Positions 17,369 through 26,671 of a stretch of DNA of 63,839 nucleotides are shown one piece after another. The notes under the pieces were generated by a model that worked only from the letters and a program-made list of their open reading frames with translations, was not told where the DNA came from and ran no database searches. Within the stretch, counting starts at the first letter, position 1. The number at the start of each line of letters is the position of its first letter. Where the stretch lies: the NCBI GenBank assembly GCA_007135095.1, contig SLJO01000077.1, positions 1 through 63,839 of the forward strand. The letters are read 5' to 3'. Both the position numbers and the translations under genes were made by a program. The stretch is from Bacteroidales bacterium. Its GTDB lineage: Bacteria; Bacteroidota; Bacteroidia; Bacteroidales; PUMT01.

Positions 17369-18211
17369 TTACCTCAGATCACGGATGCCGGATTTGTCCA
17401 TATCTGCATAATCCAGGTTCTCGCCGGCCATACCCCAGATAAAAATATAGTTTGAAGTGCCGGCGGCAGCATGGATGGACCATTGCGGAGACAATACGGC
17501 TTCGTGATTTTTTATCCAGATGTGCCGGGTTTCATCCGGCTGGCCCATCAGGTGACATATAGCCTGGTCATCGGGAACATCAAAATAAAAATATGCTTCC
17601 ATCCTGCGTGAATGCACATGGGGAGGCATGGTGTTCCAGACGCTTCCGGGCTCAAGGATTGTCATGCCCATTTGCAGCTGACAGGTAGGCACCAGCTCAT
17701 TTACAATAAGCTTATTGATGGTACGGGCATTGGAAGCCTCCAGCGACCCCATCGCCATCTGTCGGGCATCGGCCAGGGTAACCATCTTATCGGGATAACC
17801 CGTGTGGGCCGGGGCGCTGTTGAAATAAAAAAAGGCAGGAGAGGCACCGTCCAGGCTTTCAAAAGAAACCTTTTTATCTCCCATGCCAATATACAGAGCC
17901 TCCTTGTTCTCGAGTTTGTAAACCGTTCCATCAACTGTCACTTTTCCTGCTCCTCCGACATTAATAATACCGAGTTCGCGGCGGTGAAGGAAAAAGTCCG
18001 CTTTTACAGGATCAATGGTTTCAAGCTGCATAACCTTTTTCACCGGTACGGTGCCACCAACAATGAAACGATCATACATGGAATAGACCATGTTGATCTC
18101 ATCTTTGACCAGGAAATTATCAATCAGGAATTCCTCCCTGATCCGTTGGGTGTCATATGCGACAAAATCCCGGGGATGAGTCGCGTAGCGTATCTGGTAG
18201 TTGATTGCCAT
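17369..18211 (-). CDS. kduI: 5-dehydro-4-deoxy-D-glucuronate isomerase
   Basis: 280 residues, full family length. The cupin metal site is complete: His198 and His200 (PPHVHSRR), Glu205 and His247 (WSIHAAAGT), matching the zinc ligands of E. coli KduI. It isomerises 5-keto-4-deoxyuronate, the product of polysaccharide lyases and unsaturated glucuronyl hydrolases, to the substrate of KduD, encoded next. No polysaccharide lyase or SusC/D pair lies in the window, so the source of the substrate is encoded elsewhere. Confidence 0.96.
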   Translation of the reverse strand: MAINYQIRYATHPRDFVAYDTQRIREEFLIDNFLVKDEINMVYSMYDRFIVGGTVPVKKVMQLETIDPVKADFFLHRRELGIINVGGAGKVTVDGTVYKLENKEALYIGMGDKKVSFESLDGASPAFFYFNSAPAHTGYPDKMVTLADARQMAMGSLEASNARTINKLIVNELVPTCQLQMGMTILEPGSVWNTMPPHVHSRRMEAYFYFDVPDDQAICHLMGQPDETRHIWIKNHEAVLSPQWSIHAAAGTSNYIFIWGMAGENLDYADMDKSGIRDLR

Positions 18212-18257
18212 AAATGGATTTATTTTTGAAATTTCAATAAAGTCATATCATGCCATT

Positions 18258-18653
18258 TTACTGTTTCACAAAAACAGCGGTACAGTCATTCCCATCGATC
18301 CTATACTTCCAATTAATCCTCCGCATATTAGAGGTTGCGGCCCCTGACCCGGAAATACGAAATGTCCCTCCCCTGGCCTGGACCGACTGAAAGGGAATAG
18401 TCAGATCAAGCCCCATAACCTCTGCAACAACCTCAATATCCATATCCAGATTCGAAAAATTACTTATTATTATGCTTTCCCTGTCCGGGGAATAATTTAT
18501 TGCCACTGAAAAAACCTGCTCACCAAAGGCACTGCTTTTCTCCGTCGCATTCCATTCTCCTTCCAGACTTGCCGGGCCGAAAACATCATCCTCGCACGAG
18601 GCAATGGCCAGGACCATAATAAATAACAAGGGGAGAAGCCGGTTCCTGCGCAT
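18258..18653 (-). CDS. Small lipoprotein, lipocalin-like, unknown function
   Basis: 131 residues. An N-terminal lipoprotein signal with lipobox AIASC puts the lipidated residue at Cys20. The remainder begins SLEGEWNATEKSS and continues as alternating short strands ending CTAVFVKQ, the pattern of the lipocalin-like/META-like domains common in Bacteroidota lipoproteins. No enzymatic motif is visible. It lies 12 bases downstream of hutU and 46 upstream of kduI, so it is probably co-transcribed with both; its link to either pathway is unclear. Confidence 0.72.
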   Translation of the reverse strand: MRRNRLLPLLFIMVLAIASCEDDVFGPASLEGEWNATEKSSAFGEQVFSVAINYSPDRESIIISNFSNLDMDIEVVAEVMGLDLTIPFQSVQARGGTFRISGSGAATSNMRRINWKYRIDGNDCTAVFVKQ

Positions 18654-18665
18654 AAATGTAAAATA

Positions 18666-20675
18666 TCAGTATAGTGAGTTAATCAAATCCTCATTCACAA
18701 GGTTTGGCAGGGTCACCTTCAGAAGCGGTGTGCGCTGCATTTCCCTCTGTATTGCCGTCATGGCTCCCTTATTTCTGGCCCAGCTCCTGCGGGCAATGCC
18801 GTTGTTCACATCCCACTGAAGCATCAGCTCCAGTCTGCGACCGGCCTCCTTTGACCCGTCAAGAAGCATTCCGAATCCCCCGTTAATTGCCTCCCCCCAC
18901 CCTACTCCTCCTCCGTTGTGAAGGGATACCCAGGTGGCGCCACGGAAAGAATCGCCTATAACATTTTGCACGGCCATGTCGGCCGAAAAGGCGGAGCCGT
19001 CATAAATATCGGATGTTTCCCGGAAAGGTGAATCGGTGCCTGAAACATCATGATGATCCCTGCCCAGCACTACCGGCGCTGATATCCTGCCGTCCCGCAC
19101 CGCCCGGTTAAAGGCCGATGCAATTTTTATGCGGCCTTCACAATCGGCATATAGTATCCGGGACTGGGATCCTACTACCAGGTTGTTCATGCCCGCTTCC
19201 CTTATCCACAAAAGATTATCCTGTAGCTGCGGTAGTATTTCCGGTCCGGCAGTGGAAATAATTTTTTCAAGCTCCTCTGCGGCAATATTGTCAGTCACCT
19301 CAAGATCAGCAGGATCTGAAGAGGTACATACCCACCTGAAGGGTCCGAAACCATAATCAAAGAATAAGGGCCCCATGATGTCCTGCACATATGAAGGATA
19401 CCTGTATGCACCGTCGGAATCAAAGACATCAGCCCCTGCACGTCCGGCCTCAAGCAGGAATGCATTCCCGTAGTCCCAGAAATACATGCCCCGTGAGGTA
19501 AGCTTATTTATAGCCTCCACATGCCGGCGCAGGGACGCCCGGACCTGTGCGCGGAATTCAGCCGGATCAGAAGCCATGAGCCGGTTTGCTTGCTCAAAAC
19601 CAATTCCTGCCGGGTAATACCCTCCGGAGAAGGGGTTGTGAAGAGATGTCTGGTCCGATCCCAGTTCAACAGGCAAATTTTCGGCAGCCACTTTCTCAAG
19701 CATGTCAACCACGTTACCGCTGAAGGCAAGCGATACGGCCTCCTTGTTCTCCCTCGCCCTGAAAGCACGCCGGATGAGCCGGTCGGGATCATCATAGACT
19801 TCATCAACCCATCCCTGGGAATAGCGGGTGTGGATTGCTTTGGGATTGACCTCGGCTACCAGGCATATACCCCCAGCAATGACAGTGGCTTTGGGCTGAG
19901 CGCCGGACATCCCCCCCAGTCCGCTGGTTACAAATATCTTCCCTTTAATTCCCTCCTTGTTGTATCCTCCCTTCCGCCTGCCGGCATTCAATACTGTTAT
20001 GGCGGTGCCGTGGACAATGCCCTGTGGACCGATGTACATGAATGATCCGGCAGTCATTTGTCCGTACTGGCTAACGCCAAGGGCATTGAGCCTCTCGTAA
20101 TCTTCCCTCGATGAGTAATTGGGAATTACCATGCCGTTGGTTACCACCACTCTGGGCGCTTCCCGGTGTGAGGGAAAGAGGCCATGGGGATGCCCCGAAT
20201 AAAGAACAAGGGTCTGCTCATCGGTCATGCCGGCAAGGTACTGCATAGTAAGCAGGTACTGAGCCCAGTTCTGAAATACCGCGCCATTGCCTCCGTAAGT
20301 AATCAGTTCATAGGGGTGCTGGGCAACAGAATGATCAAGGTTATTGCTCAGCATCAGCATCACAGATGCTGCCTGGAGGGATTTGTGGGGGAAATCATTG
20401 ATGTTTCTTGCCTTAATTTCATAGGAAGGCCTGAAACGGTACATATATATTCTGCCGAAATTTTCCAGTTCGGAAACGAACTCCCTGGCAAGGGCTTCAT
20501 GATGACGCTTGTCAAAATATCGCAGCGCATTCCTTACCGCCAGTCTTTTCTGGCTGTCTGTAAGTATATCTGCTCTTACAGGAGCATGGTTGGCTGTGCG
20601 GTCATATTCAGATGGCGGGGGAAGCTCATCAGGTATTCCCTGAAGGACTGCCTGCTTAAATTCTGATTTTTTCAT
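18666..20675 (-). CDS. hutU: Urocanate hydratase
   Basis: 669 residues, the longer form found in Bacteroidota. Family stretches are clear: YGGNGAVFQNWAQYLLTMQYLA, LYSGHPHGLFPS, GQMTAGSFMYIGPQGIVHGT, GLGGMSGAQPKA, GSDQTSLHNP and VSLHNGGGVGWGEA. The enzyme uses tightly bound NAD+ to convert urocanate to imidazolonepropionate, the second step of histidine breakdown. No other hut gene is in the window. It lies between the DegT aminotransferase (49 bases) and the lipoprotein (12 bases). Confidence 0.96.
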   Translation of the reverse strand: MKKSEFKQAVLQGIPDELPPPSEYDRTANHAPVRADILTDSQKRLAVRNALRYFDKRHHEALAREFVSELENFGRIYMYRFRPSYEIKARNINDFPHKSLQAASVMLMLSNNLDHSVAQHPYELITYGGNGAVFQNWAQYLLTMQYLAGMTDEQTLVLYSGHPHGLFPSHREAPRVVVTNGMVIPNYSSREDYERLNALGVSQYGQMTAGSFMYIGPQGIVHGTAITVLNAGRRKGGYNKEGIKGKIFVTSGLGGMSGAQPKATVIAGGICLVAEVNPKAIHTRYSQGWVDEVYDDPDRLIRRAFRARENKEAVSLAFSGNVVDMLEKVAAENLPVELGSDQTSLHNPFSGGYYPAGIGFEQANRLMASDPAEFRAQVRASLRRHVEAINKLTSRGMYFWDYGNAFLLEAGRAGADVFDSDGAYRYPSYVQDIMGPLFFDYGFGPFRWVCTSSDPADLEVTDNIAAEELEKIISTAGPEILPQLQDNLLWIREAGMNNLVVGSQSRILYADCEGRIKIASAFNRAVRDGRISAPVVLGRDHHDVSGTDSPFRETSDIYDGSAFSADMAVQNVIGDSFRGATWVSLHNGGGVGWGEAINGGFGMLLDGSKEAGRRLELMLQWDVNNGIARRSWARNKGAMTAIQREMQRTPLLKVTLPNLVNEDLINSLY

Positions 20676-20724
20676 CTCTGAAAACTATAGTCAACAGCGG
20701 TACCACCAATTGCCCTGCAGTCTG

Positions 20725-21942
20725 CTATTCCTTAACCGCCTTTTGAATTTTTGTTATTGCCCCGGCAAATTTCATCATATCATCCCTGGTTCCCAGCATT
20801 GCATGTTGCATTATCCATACAGCTTCCTCGTAGCAGGCCTTTTCTGTAACCGGGCATTTGACCCCTGAGTAATCAACCTCTTCGGGAATTGCATAGCACA
20901 TAAAATTCTTTTCCTGGAAAAGAGGCTGTTTATATAATGGCTGCGGGTATCCCATAAAACAGGGAACGCCTTCTGCGGCTAGCGCTTCGGCAAATTTTGC
21001 CTTTGGCAGATCATTAAACTCTGATTTGTCATACCTGAAAATATAAATGTGGTAGCTGTGCAATGTCTCTCCCCTGTCCCTGGCAAGAGGCTTTATGCCG
21101 TTTATCTCCTCAAGAAGTGAATTAAGGTAGGTGCCGTTTGCGTGACGTCGTCTTGTCTGTTCATCCAGCCTTTTTAACTGATTTGAAAGCAGGACTGCCT
21201 GCAGCTGGGTGATCCTGTAGTTGCACCCCAGGTTATAGTGCTCGTACCATTGTCCGCCTTTAATGCGGCCAACGTTACGAAGCGAATTCATCATATCAAA
21301 TAGCGCCTCATCGTTTGTAACGATCATGCCACCCTCACCGCTGGTAAGATTTTTCGACGACTGGAAACTAAAGCACCCTGCATCGCCTATACTGCCAAGC
21401 TTTCGGTTTTTGTATTCGGCCCCGTGCCCGTGACAGGCATCCTCTATCACAGTGAGACTGTGTTTTTTTGCGATGGCCATTATCCTGTCCATATCACAAG
21501 CCTGTCCGGCAAAATGGACCGGAATAATAGCCTTTGTACGGGGGGTAATGGCTTTTTCGATCCCGGAAGGGTCAATATTGTAGGTGTCTGGTTCAATATC
21601 AACAAAAACGGGAACACAGTTGGCTTCCAGTACAATGGAAGCGGTTGCGATAAAAGTATACGGGGGGACAATTACCTCATCGCCGGGTCGCACGCCACAT
21701 GCTATAAGGGCAAGCCGCAGTGCTACCGATCCATTCACACAGGAAAGGCCATATTTTGTTCCGCAAAAGGAGGCAAACTCATCCTCCAGGAGTTTTACCC
21801 GGTCATCGCAGTTGGGATTTCCCCAAAGTCCGCTGCGTGTGATATCAGTGACAACTTGTACATCTGTCTCGTCGAGAATGGGCCATGGGAATTTCTTGTC
21901 AATAGTTTTGGGACCTCCGTTAATAGCCAGGGATTGTTTCAT
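20725..21942 (-). CDS. DegT/DnrJ/EryC1/StrS-family aminotransferase
   Basis: 405-residue PLP enzyme of the sugar aminotransferase family. Motifs include the phosphate/cofactor region NGSVALRLAL, the conserved PVHFAGQACDM and VIEDACHGHGA stretches, and the Schiff-base Lys197 in FQSSKNLTSGEGG. Members aminate keto-sugars or keto-inositols using glutamate or glutamine. The Gfo/Idh/MocA oxidoreductase gene ends 10 bases upstream of this start, so the two probably oxidise then aminate a sugar or cyclitol. The product and its use (surface polysaccharide or catabolism) cannot be told from the sequence. Confidence 0.88.
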   Translation of the reverse strand: MKQSLAINGGPKTIDKKFPWPILDETDVQVVTDITRSGLWGNPNCDDRVKLLEDEFASFCGTKYGLSCVNGSVALRLALIACGVRPGDEVIVPPYTFIATASIVLEANCVPVFVDIEPDTYNIDPSGIEKAITPRTKAIIPVHFAGQACDMDRIMAIAKKHSLTVIEDACHGHGAEYKNRKLGSIGDAGCFSFQSSKNLTSGEGGMIVTNDEALFDMMNSLRNVGRIKGGQWYEHYNLGCNYRITQLQAVLLSNQLKRLDEQTRRRHANGTYLNSLLEEINGIKPLARDRGETLHSYHIYIFRYDKSEFNDLPKAKFAEALAAEGVPCFMGYPQPLYKQPLFQEKNFMCYAIPEEVDYSGVKCPVTEKACYEEAVWIMQHAMLGTRDDMMKFAGAITKIQKAVKE

Positions 21943-21952
21943 GATGTCTTGG

Positions 21953-22945
21953 TTAAATGTGTTGATAGCATAATTTCACCGACTGCAGGGAGTCTGCAGG
22001 CATGCATTGATGAGGTGGTGTATTGTTTATAATACATTGTGCAAAATAGTCAATCTCATCGTAAAACCCTGCTCCCGCATCTCCGGCCGGCACCTCCCTG
22101 ATGCTGTTGTCGTCGGCTATCTGGATGACATCTCCTTTAAGAGAGGTGTAGAGAATGCTTGCCTTTTCAAACTGGGCCATATAGCCGGCCTGGAAAGGAA
22201 AATTGTGATGAAAAGTGTTGCCCCCTTCTATCCTGACATGAAGGTTCCTGCTTTCATAGCTCCACATTGCACTGATATAATCGTAGTCGCTCAAGGTTCC
22301 CGGTAGGTAGCTGCTGTTTATATCAGAGGGCAACCCAAGCACATAGCTTGCAAAATCAATATCGTGAATAACAAGGTCGAAAAGGGCGCCCCCGGATGTT
22401 CCTGTAATCTTTTTATCTTTCCACTGGCCCCACCCGGGCAGTCCTGAAAACCTCGACAGGGAAAGAAATTTCAGCTGGCCGAATTCCTTTGTATCAACCC
22501 ATTGCTTCAGCAGGTTATATGGAGGCATGAACCTGACGACATGCCCCACCATCAGCACCCTGTTCCTTTGTTCCGAGAGACTGATTAATTCTTCAGCCTG
22601 AGCGATATCAAGGCAGAATGGCTTTTCAAGAAAAACATGCTTGTCATGCAGCAATGCCTTTTTGGTCATTTCGTAATGAAGGTTGGTGTGGACAGAGATA
22701 ACCACTGCATCCAGATCTTCAGAGTGAAGGCATTCATCGATGGTTGAATATTTATTTATGCCGGAGAGTTCAGCTGCATCGATATCGCTTGTCGAGAAAT
22801 TTCCGGTTTTTGAGTTAAGGTTCTCTTCGATCAGCGCGGGTATGGAATCAACTATGGCTGATAATTTAAGATTTTTGTTATTGAGAATATTCAGGGTGTG
22901 AGTCTTGCCCATAAACCCGAATCCCAATACAGCAATTTTCATCAT
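21953..22945 (-). CDS. Gfo/Idh/MocA-family oxidoreductase
   Basis: 330 residues. An N-terminal Rossmann domain begins MKIAVLGFGFMGKTH (GxGxxG), followed by the family's DAVVISVHTNLHYEM and HVFLEKPFCLD segments, with the catalytic Lys in EKP. The C-terminal alpha/beta domain reads GGALFDLVIHDIDFA, with the usual His-x-x-Asp pair. It is an NAD(P)-dependent sugar or inositol dehydrogenase of unknown substrate. Its stop lies 10 bases before the DegT aminotransferase start, and the pairing suggests one amino-sugar or amino-cyclitol pathway. Confidence 0.88.
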   Translation of the reverse strand: MMKIAVLGFGFMGKTHTLNILNNKNLKLSAIVDSIPALIEENLNSKTGNFSTSDIDAAELSGINKYSTIDECLHSEDLDAVVISVHTNLHYEMTKKALLHDKHVFLEKPFCLDIAQAEELISLSEQRNRVLMVGHVVRFMPPYNLLKQWVDTKEFGQLKFLSLSRFSGLPGWGQWKDKKITGTSGGALFDLVIHDIDFASYVLGLPSDINSSYLPGTLSDYDYISAMWSYESRNLHVRIEGGNTFHHNFPFQAGYMAQFEKASILYTSLKGDVIQIADDNSIREVPAGDAGAGFYDEIDYFAQCIINNTPPHQCMPADSLQSVKLCYQHI

Positions 22946-22991
22946 CTACAATACATGTTTGAATTATACCATAGGGCGAATAGTCCCCTCT

Positions 22992-23771
22992 CTATTCAGG
23001 CAACTCCTTGTCGGTCATCAGCTCATTGTCGACCAGTATCCTGCCGCAATATTCGCATACTATCACCTTTTTCCTGGATTTTATGTCCAGCTGACGCTGG
23101 GGTGGTATCTTGTTGAAGCAGCCGCCGCAGGCATCCCTTTCTACGGGAACAACTGCCAGTCCGTTTCTTGCATTCCGCCGTATCCTTTTATACGCCGTTA
23201 AGATGCGGGAATCAATAAGCTCTTCGAACTTATCGGAACGCTGTTTCAGTTCTTCCTCATCTTTCTGGGTCTCAGAAATTATGCTGTTAAGTTCGCCTTT
23301 CTTAGCTTCCAGATCGCCTGAGCGTTCATCAAATAAAGTCTTTGAATCCACCTCCAGCTTAATTTTTTCATCCAGCTGGATCGCAAACTCCTTGATCCTC
23401 TTCTCTGAAAGCTCAATCTCAAGGGTTTGAAACTCTATTTCCTTGGAGAGAGAATCATACTCCCTGTTATTTCTGACATTCATCTGCTGCTCCTGATATT
23501 TTTTTATCAGTGCCTGGGAATCGACTATTTCGTTCTTTTTTTTCTGAATTGAATCCTCAAGGTTCTTTATCTCATCCTGAAGATTAGTCAGACGGGTCTG
23601 CAAACCGGCAATTTCATCCTCGAGGTCCTGTACCTCAAGCGGCAGTTCCCCCCGCAGAATCCTGATCTTGTCGATCTCTGAATCGATCATCTGCATTTCG
23701 TAAAGAATTCTTAGTTTTTCCTCGGTTGAACGCTCAGTTCCTTCCTGTGCTTTTTTGGTTTCGGTTGCCAT
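22992..23771 (-). CDS. Zinc-ribbon coiled-coil protein (C4-type, DUF164-like)
   Basis: 259 residues. Residues about 20-190 are a long charged coiled coil (for example LEDEIAGLQTRLTNLQDEIKNLEDSI). The C-terminus is a C4 zinc ribbon with CGGC ... CEYC. This architecture is conserved across bacteria, and related proteins have been proposed to bind nucleic acid or aid protein handling; the function here is unknown. It starts 5 bases after the NIF3 gene, an adjacency also seen in many other bacteria, which suggests a shared role or at least co-transcription. Confidence 0.88.
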   Translation of the reverse strand: MATETKKAQEGTERSTEEKLRILYEMQMIDSEIDKIRILRGELPLEVQDLEDEIAGLQTRLTNLQDEIKNLEDSIQKKKNEIVDSQALIKKYQEQQMNVRNNREYDSLSKEIEFQTLEIELSEKRIKEFAIQLDEKIKLEVDSKTLFDERSGDLEAKKGELNSIISETQKDEEELKQRSDKFEELIDSRILTAYKRIRRNARNGLAVVPVERDACGGCFNKIPPQRQLDIKSRKKVIVCEYCGRILVDNELMTDKELPE

Positions 23772-23776
23772 AAATT

Positions 23777-24871
23777 TTAAAAATAATGAATGGGATTTGT
23801 TTTTACGTCTGAAAAATGAACCGCAAAGTTAGGGAAATTTTTTGTAAGTAACTCATGAAATATTTCAAGTGTAAACTGTTCGCTTTCAAAATGTCCAATA
23901 TCTGCAATCATCATCCGGTTACCCTCCTGGAAAAAATCGTGATACTTAAAATCGGACGATACGTAAATATCGGCTCCCCACTTCCTGGCCGCGGGGATCA
24001 GGGAGCTGCCGCTTCCTCCGCATACTGCAACCCGGGAAATCTTATTACCGGGCATTTCACTATGCCTGATGCTTTTAATTCCGAACACATCTTTAAGATG
24101 CTTCAGGAAATCCTTCGCTGCCAAAGGTTTATCAAGCATCCCGGCCATGCCCATCCCGGCCCTGTCATATTTATTTTCCAGCGGATAAATATCATATGCA
24201 ACTTCCTCATATGGATGGGCTTTTATCATTTTTTCAAGGATACGGGATTCCCTAAATTCAGGATATATGGTTTCTATCCGCAGCTCTTTTTCAAAATGCA
24301 GGCTGCCGGGTTCACCGGTAAACGGGTCTGAATTTTCAGATCCCCTGAATGAACCTTCGCCCTCGACATTAAAACTGCACTGGTCATATTCTCCTATATG
24401 CCCGGCACCTCCTTCAAATATGGCTTCCCGCACTTTTGATGCATGGCCGGAAGGGACGAATACCACCAATTTTCTGAGTAAGCCGGCTGCAGGCGACAAA
24501 ATTTCAGGTTTCCTTAGCCCGATCTTTTCCGCAATCCTGGTGTTGACTCCTCCAAAAACACTGTCTATATTGGTATGGGCGGAATACAGGGCTATGTCGT
24601 GACGAATGGCTTTAATAATAACCCTTTCGGTAAAGCTGCCTCCTGTGAGTTTACTCAGCTTTCCAAATATTACCGGGTGGTGCGAGATCACAAGCCCTGC
24701 TCCCTTTTTAACCGCATCATCCATTACAGATTCCGTCACATCCAGGCACAAAAGGACAGAATCAATATCCTTTTCATGGCTGCCGACAACCAGGCCGGCA
24801 TTATCATATGATTCCTGAAGTGGCAAGGGGGCAAAGTCTTCCAGTACCCTTATAACCTTATTTACTAGCAT
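23777..24871 (-). CDS. NIF3-family dinuclear metal protein (GTP cyclohydrolase 1 type 2/YbgI-like)
   Basis: 364 residues. The N-terminal half has SYDNAGLVVG, LVISHHPVIFG and YSAHTNIDS, and the C-terminal half has YVSSDFKYHDF and IADIGHFESE, the split metal-binding motifs of NIF3 proteins. Between them lies the inserted PII-like domain of the long bacterial form (about 130-240, ending AHPYEEVAYDIYPLEN). The proteins form hexameric toroids with a dimetal centre; the physiological reaction is unsettled despite the GTP cyclohydrolase annotation. It is followed 5 bases later by the zinc-ribbon gene. Confidence 0.92.
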   Translation of the reverse strand: MLVNKVIRVLEDFAPLPLQESYDNAGLVVGSHEKDIDSVLLCLDVTESVMDDAVKKGAGLVISHHPVIFGKLSKLTGGSFTERVIIKAIRHDIALYSAHTNIDSVFGGVNTRIAEKIGLRKPEILSPAAGLLRKLVVFVPSGHASKVREAIFEGGAGHIGEYDQCSFNVEGEGSFRGSENSDPFTGEPGSLHFEKELRIETIYPEFRESRILEKMIKAHPYEEVAYDIYPLENKYDRAGMGMAGMLDKPLAAKDFLKHLKDVFGIKSIRHSEMPGNKISRVAVCGGSGSSLIPAARKWGADIYVSSDFKYHDFFQEGNRMMIADIGHFESEQFTLEIFHELLTKNFPNFAVHFSDVKTNPIHYF

Positions 24872-25106
24872 AAGAAATTATTTAATTTATTGTTATCCTG
24901 ATGAGTCGTCCATGATAAACCCGGATCACCCATCAGCAGTTAAAGATATCTTACTATAAAATTAGTGTTTTTCCGGGAAAGGCCGGGAAGCATCGGGGCA
25001 AACCCTTTTTTCCGGCTTATCCTTGATAAAGGCGCACACCCGGGTGGTAATGGAAAAGAAAATAATCCTGGTTTCCGGGAAGCAGGAATGTGAAAAACCA
25101 TTCCGG

Positions 25107-25442
25107 CTAAAGGCCTCCCTTGATCTCAATCAGCATTTGCCTGATGTCCTTGAGGATTTTAACAATCTCAAAGTTTCTTTCAGTGCCATCCTTGTTTTCC
25201 CTGAGTTTCTTCTTTGCTCCCCTCAGGGTCAGGCCCCTGACCTTCACCAGTTCATGGATAAGATAGAAATTATCGATGTCCTCAATGGTAAAAAAGCGGT
25301 TGCCCTTTTTGTTCTTTTTCGGCTTTATAATATCAAATTCCTTTTCCCAGTAGCGTATAAGGGAGGTATTGACATTGAACATGTCTGCAATCTCTCCGAT
25401 GGAGTAGTATAATTTTTCAACCTTTTTCTCTTTGTAAGGCAC
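25107..25442 (-). CDS. MerR-family transcriptional regulator
   Basis: 111 residues from a GTG start at 25442. An N-terminal winged helix-turn-helix (YSIGEIADMFNVNTSLIRYWEKEF, residues about 13-36) is followed by the second wing KNKKGNRFFTIEDI and a short helical tail. No effector-binding domain or metal-binding cysteines are present, so it is the short stand-alone form common in Bacteroidota. It begins 12 bases after the M23 peptidase stop and 235 bases before the NIF3 gene; targets are unknown. Confidence 0.9.
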   Translation of the reverse strand: MPYKEKKVEKLYYSIGEIADMFNVNTSLIRYWEKEFDIIKPKKNKKGNRFFTIEDIDNFYLIHELVKVRGLTLRGAKKKLRENKDGTERNFEIVKILKDIRQMLIEIKGGL

Positions 25443-25454
25443 AGCAGATACGAG

Positions 25455-26438
25455 TTAAATCCCCATAAAAGATCCGCCCTGCATGGACATTTCTATCATG
25501 GCATCGAATTCTTCAGGAGTAAGATCCCCGAAAAAATAATTGATCGGATTAATGGGACGGTTATTTCTAATTACTTCATAATGCAGATGTGGAGCGGTTG
25601 AACCACCGGTATTCCCTACAAGTCCGATAACATCACCGCGCTTGACTTCCTGGCCGTTCCGCACCAATATCTTATCCAGATGTGCATAAAGGGTTCTGTA
25701 ACCATAACCATGGTCAATTTCGATATATGTTCCATAGCCCCTTCTTGCCCTGGGTGAGTTGACCACTTTTGTAACAACCCCGTTCCCGGTGGAATAAACA
25801 TCAGTACCGGTAGGTGCAGTAAAATCGATGCCGTCATGGTGCATCCTGATCTTGTAGATCGGATGCAGGCGCATGCCGTAATAACCGCCTATCCTTCTCA
25901 GATCCCTGTTTGCAACAGGCTGTATCGAGGGAATAGATGCAAGCATATCTTCCTTGTTAATGGCAAGGTTGATTACTTCATCATAGGAGGTTGACTGAAC
26001 ATACAGCTGCTTTTTAAGAATATCAAGTCTTTTGGTTGTTTCAATAATAAGATCGCTGTTCCTGTAACCTTCAAGTTCGCTATACCGGTTTACACCACCA
26101 AATCCTGCAGTCCTTATCGATGCCGGTATCGGTTCGGCATTAAAGACAACCCTGTAGATATTATCATCGCGGTTTTGAATGTCTGCAAGGACATTCCCGA
26201 CATGGTCAAGTTGTTTGTTAAGGATTTCGTACTGGAGAGTGAGTTTGTTAACTTCCCTTTTCAATATCTTTTCTTTGGGAAGATCAAAAAAATGGCTGAA
26301 TACCAAAAAATAAACGACTGCAATGACTACACTGGTAGAAAAATAGGTAAGAAAACTTAAAAATTTGTCCCTGAAAGTGTGGTTTATCTTATCATATTTT
26401 AGTGATATGGGATTAAACCGGTACTTCTGTTTAGTCAT
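25455..26438 (-). CDS. M23-family metallopeptidase, inner-membrane anchored
   Basis: From ATG at 26438 (the frame extends to 26486, but those 16 residues do not belong to the family) the product is 327 residues. A single membrane segment (YFSTSVVIAVVYFLVFSHFF) is followed by a coiled coil and then the LytM/peptidase M23 domain, with zinc motifs HHDGIDF and HLHYEV and the stretch GTYIEIDHGYGYRTLYAHL. It is expected to cut peptide cross-links in peptidoglycan, or to act as a regulator of such enzymes, in the periplasm. All metal-ligand motifs are present, so an active enzyme is likely. It is the first gene of the long minus-strand run. Confidence 0.9.
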   Translation of the reverse strand: MTKQKYRFNPISLKYDKINHTFRDKFLSFLTYFSTSVVIAVVYFLVFSHFFDLPKEKILKREVNKLTLQYEILNKQLDHVGNVLADIQNRDDNIYRVVFNAEPIPASIRTAGFGGVNRYSELEGYRNSDLIIETTKRLDILKKQLYVQSTSYDEVINLAINKEDMLASIPSIQPVANRDLRRIGGYYGMRLHPIYKIRMHHDGIDFTAPTGTDVYSTGNGVVTKVVNSPRARRGYGTYIEIDHGYGYRTLYAHLDKILVRNGQEVKRGDVIGLVGNTGGSTAPHLHYEVIRNNRPINPINYFFGDLTPEEFDAMIEMSMQGGSFMGI

Positions 26439-26671
26439 AAACCTGATTTTGAAATATATACGTTGTTTTTTACAGCCAACCAACAAATCTAAACGAAATA
26501 AACTAATTTTGCAACAGCAACTGGAATAAAAATTTATTTCAAATTAGCCAGAAAAGCCATTGTTCATTGTATTTCATTCTCATTTTAACAGTCAGATGCT
26601 CATAAATCATCCTGTGTGTTGAATGTTTTTAATGCGCGGCTTTTTTTGTTCCATCCATTTATAAATGTAAT

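Noticed and set aside
26504..26511. TAATTTTG as a promoter for alaS
   Set aside because: It fits the -7 box but lies 160 bases from the start codon and has no -33 element; kept out of the feature list.
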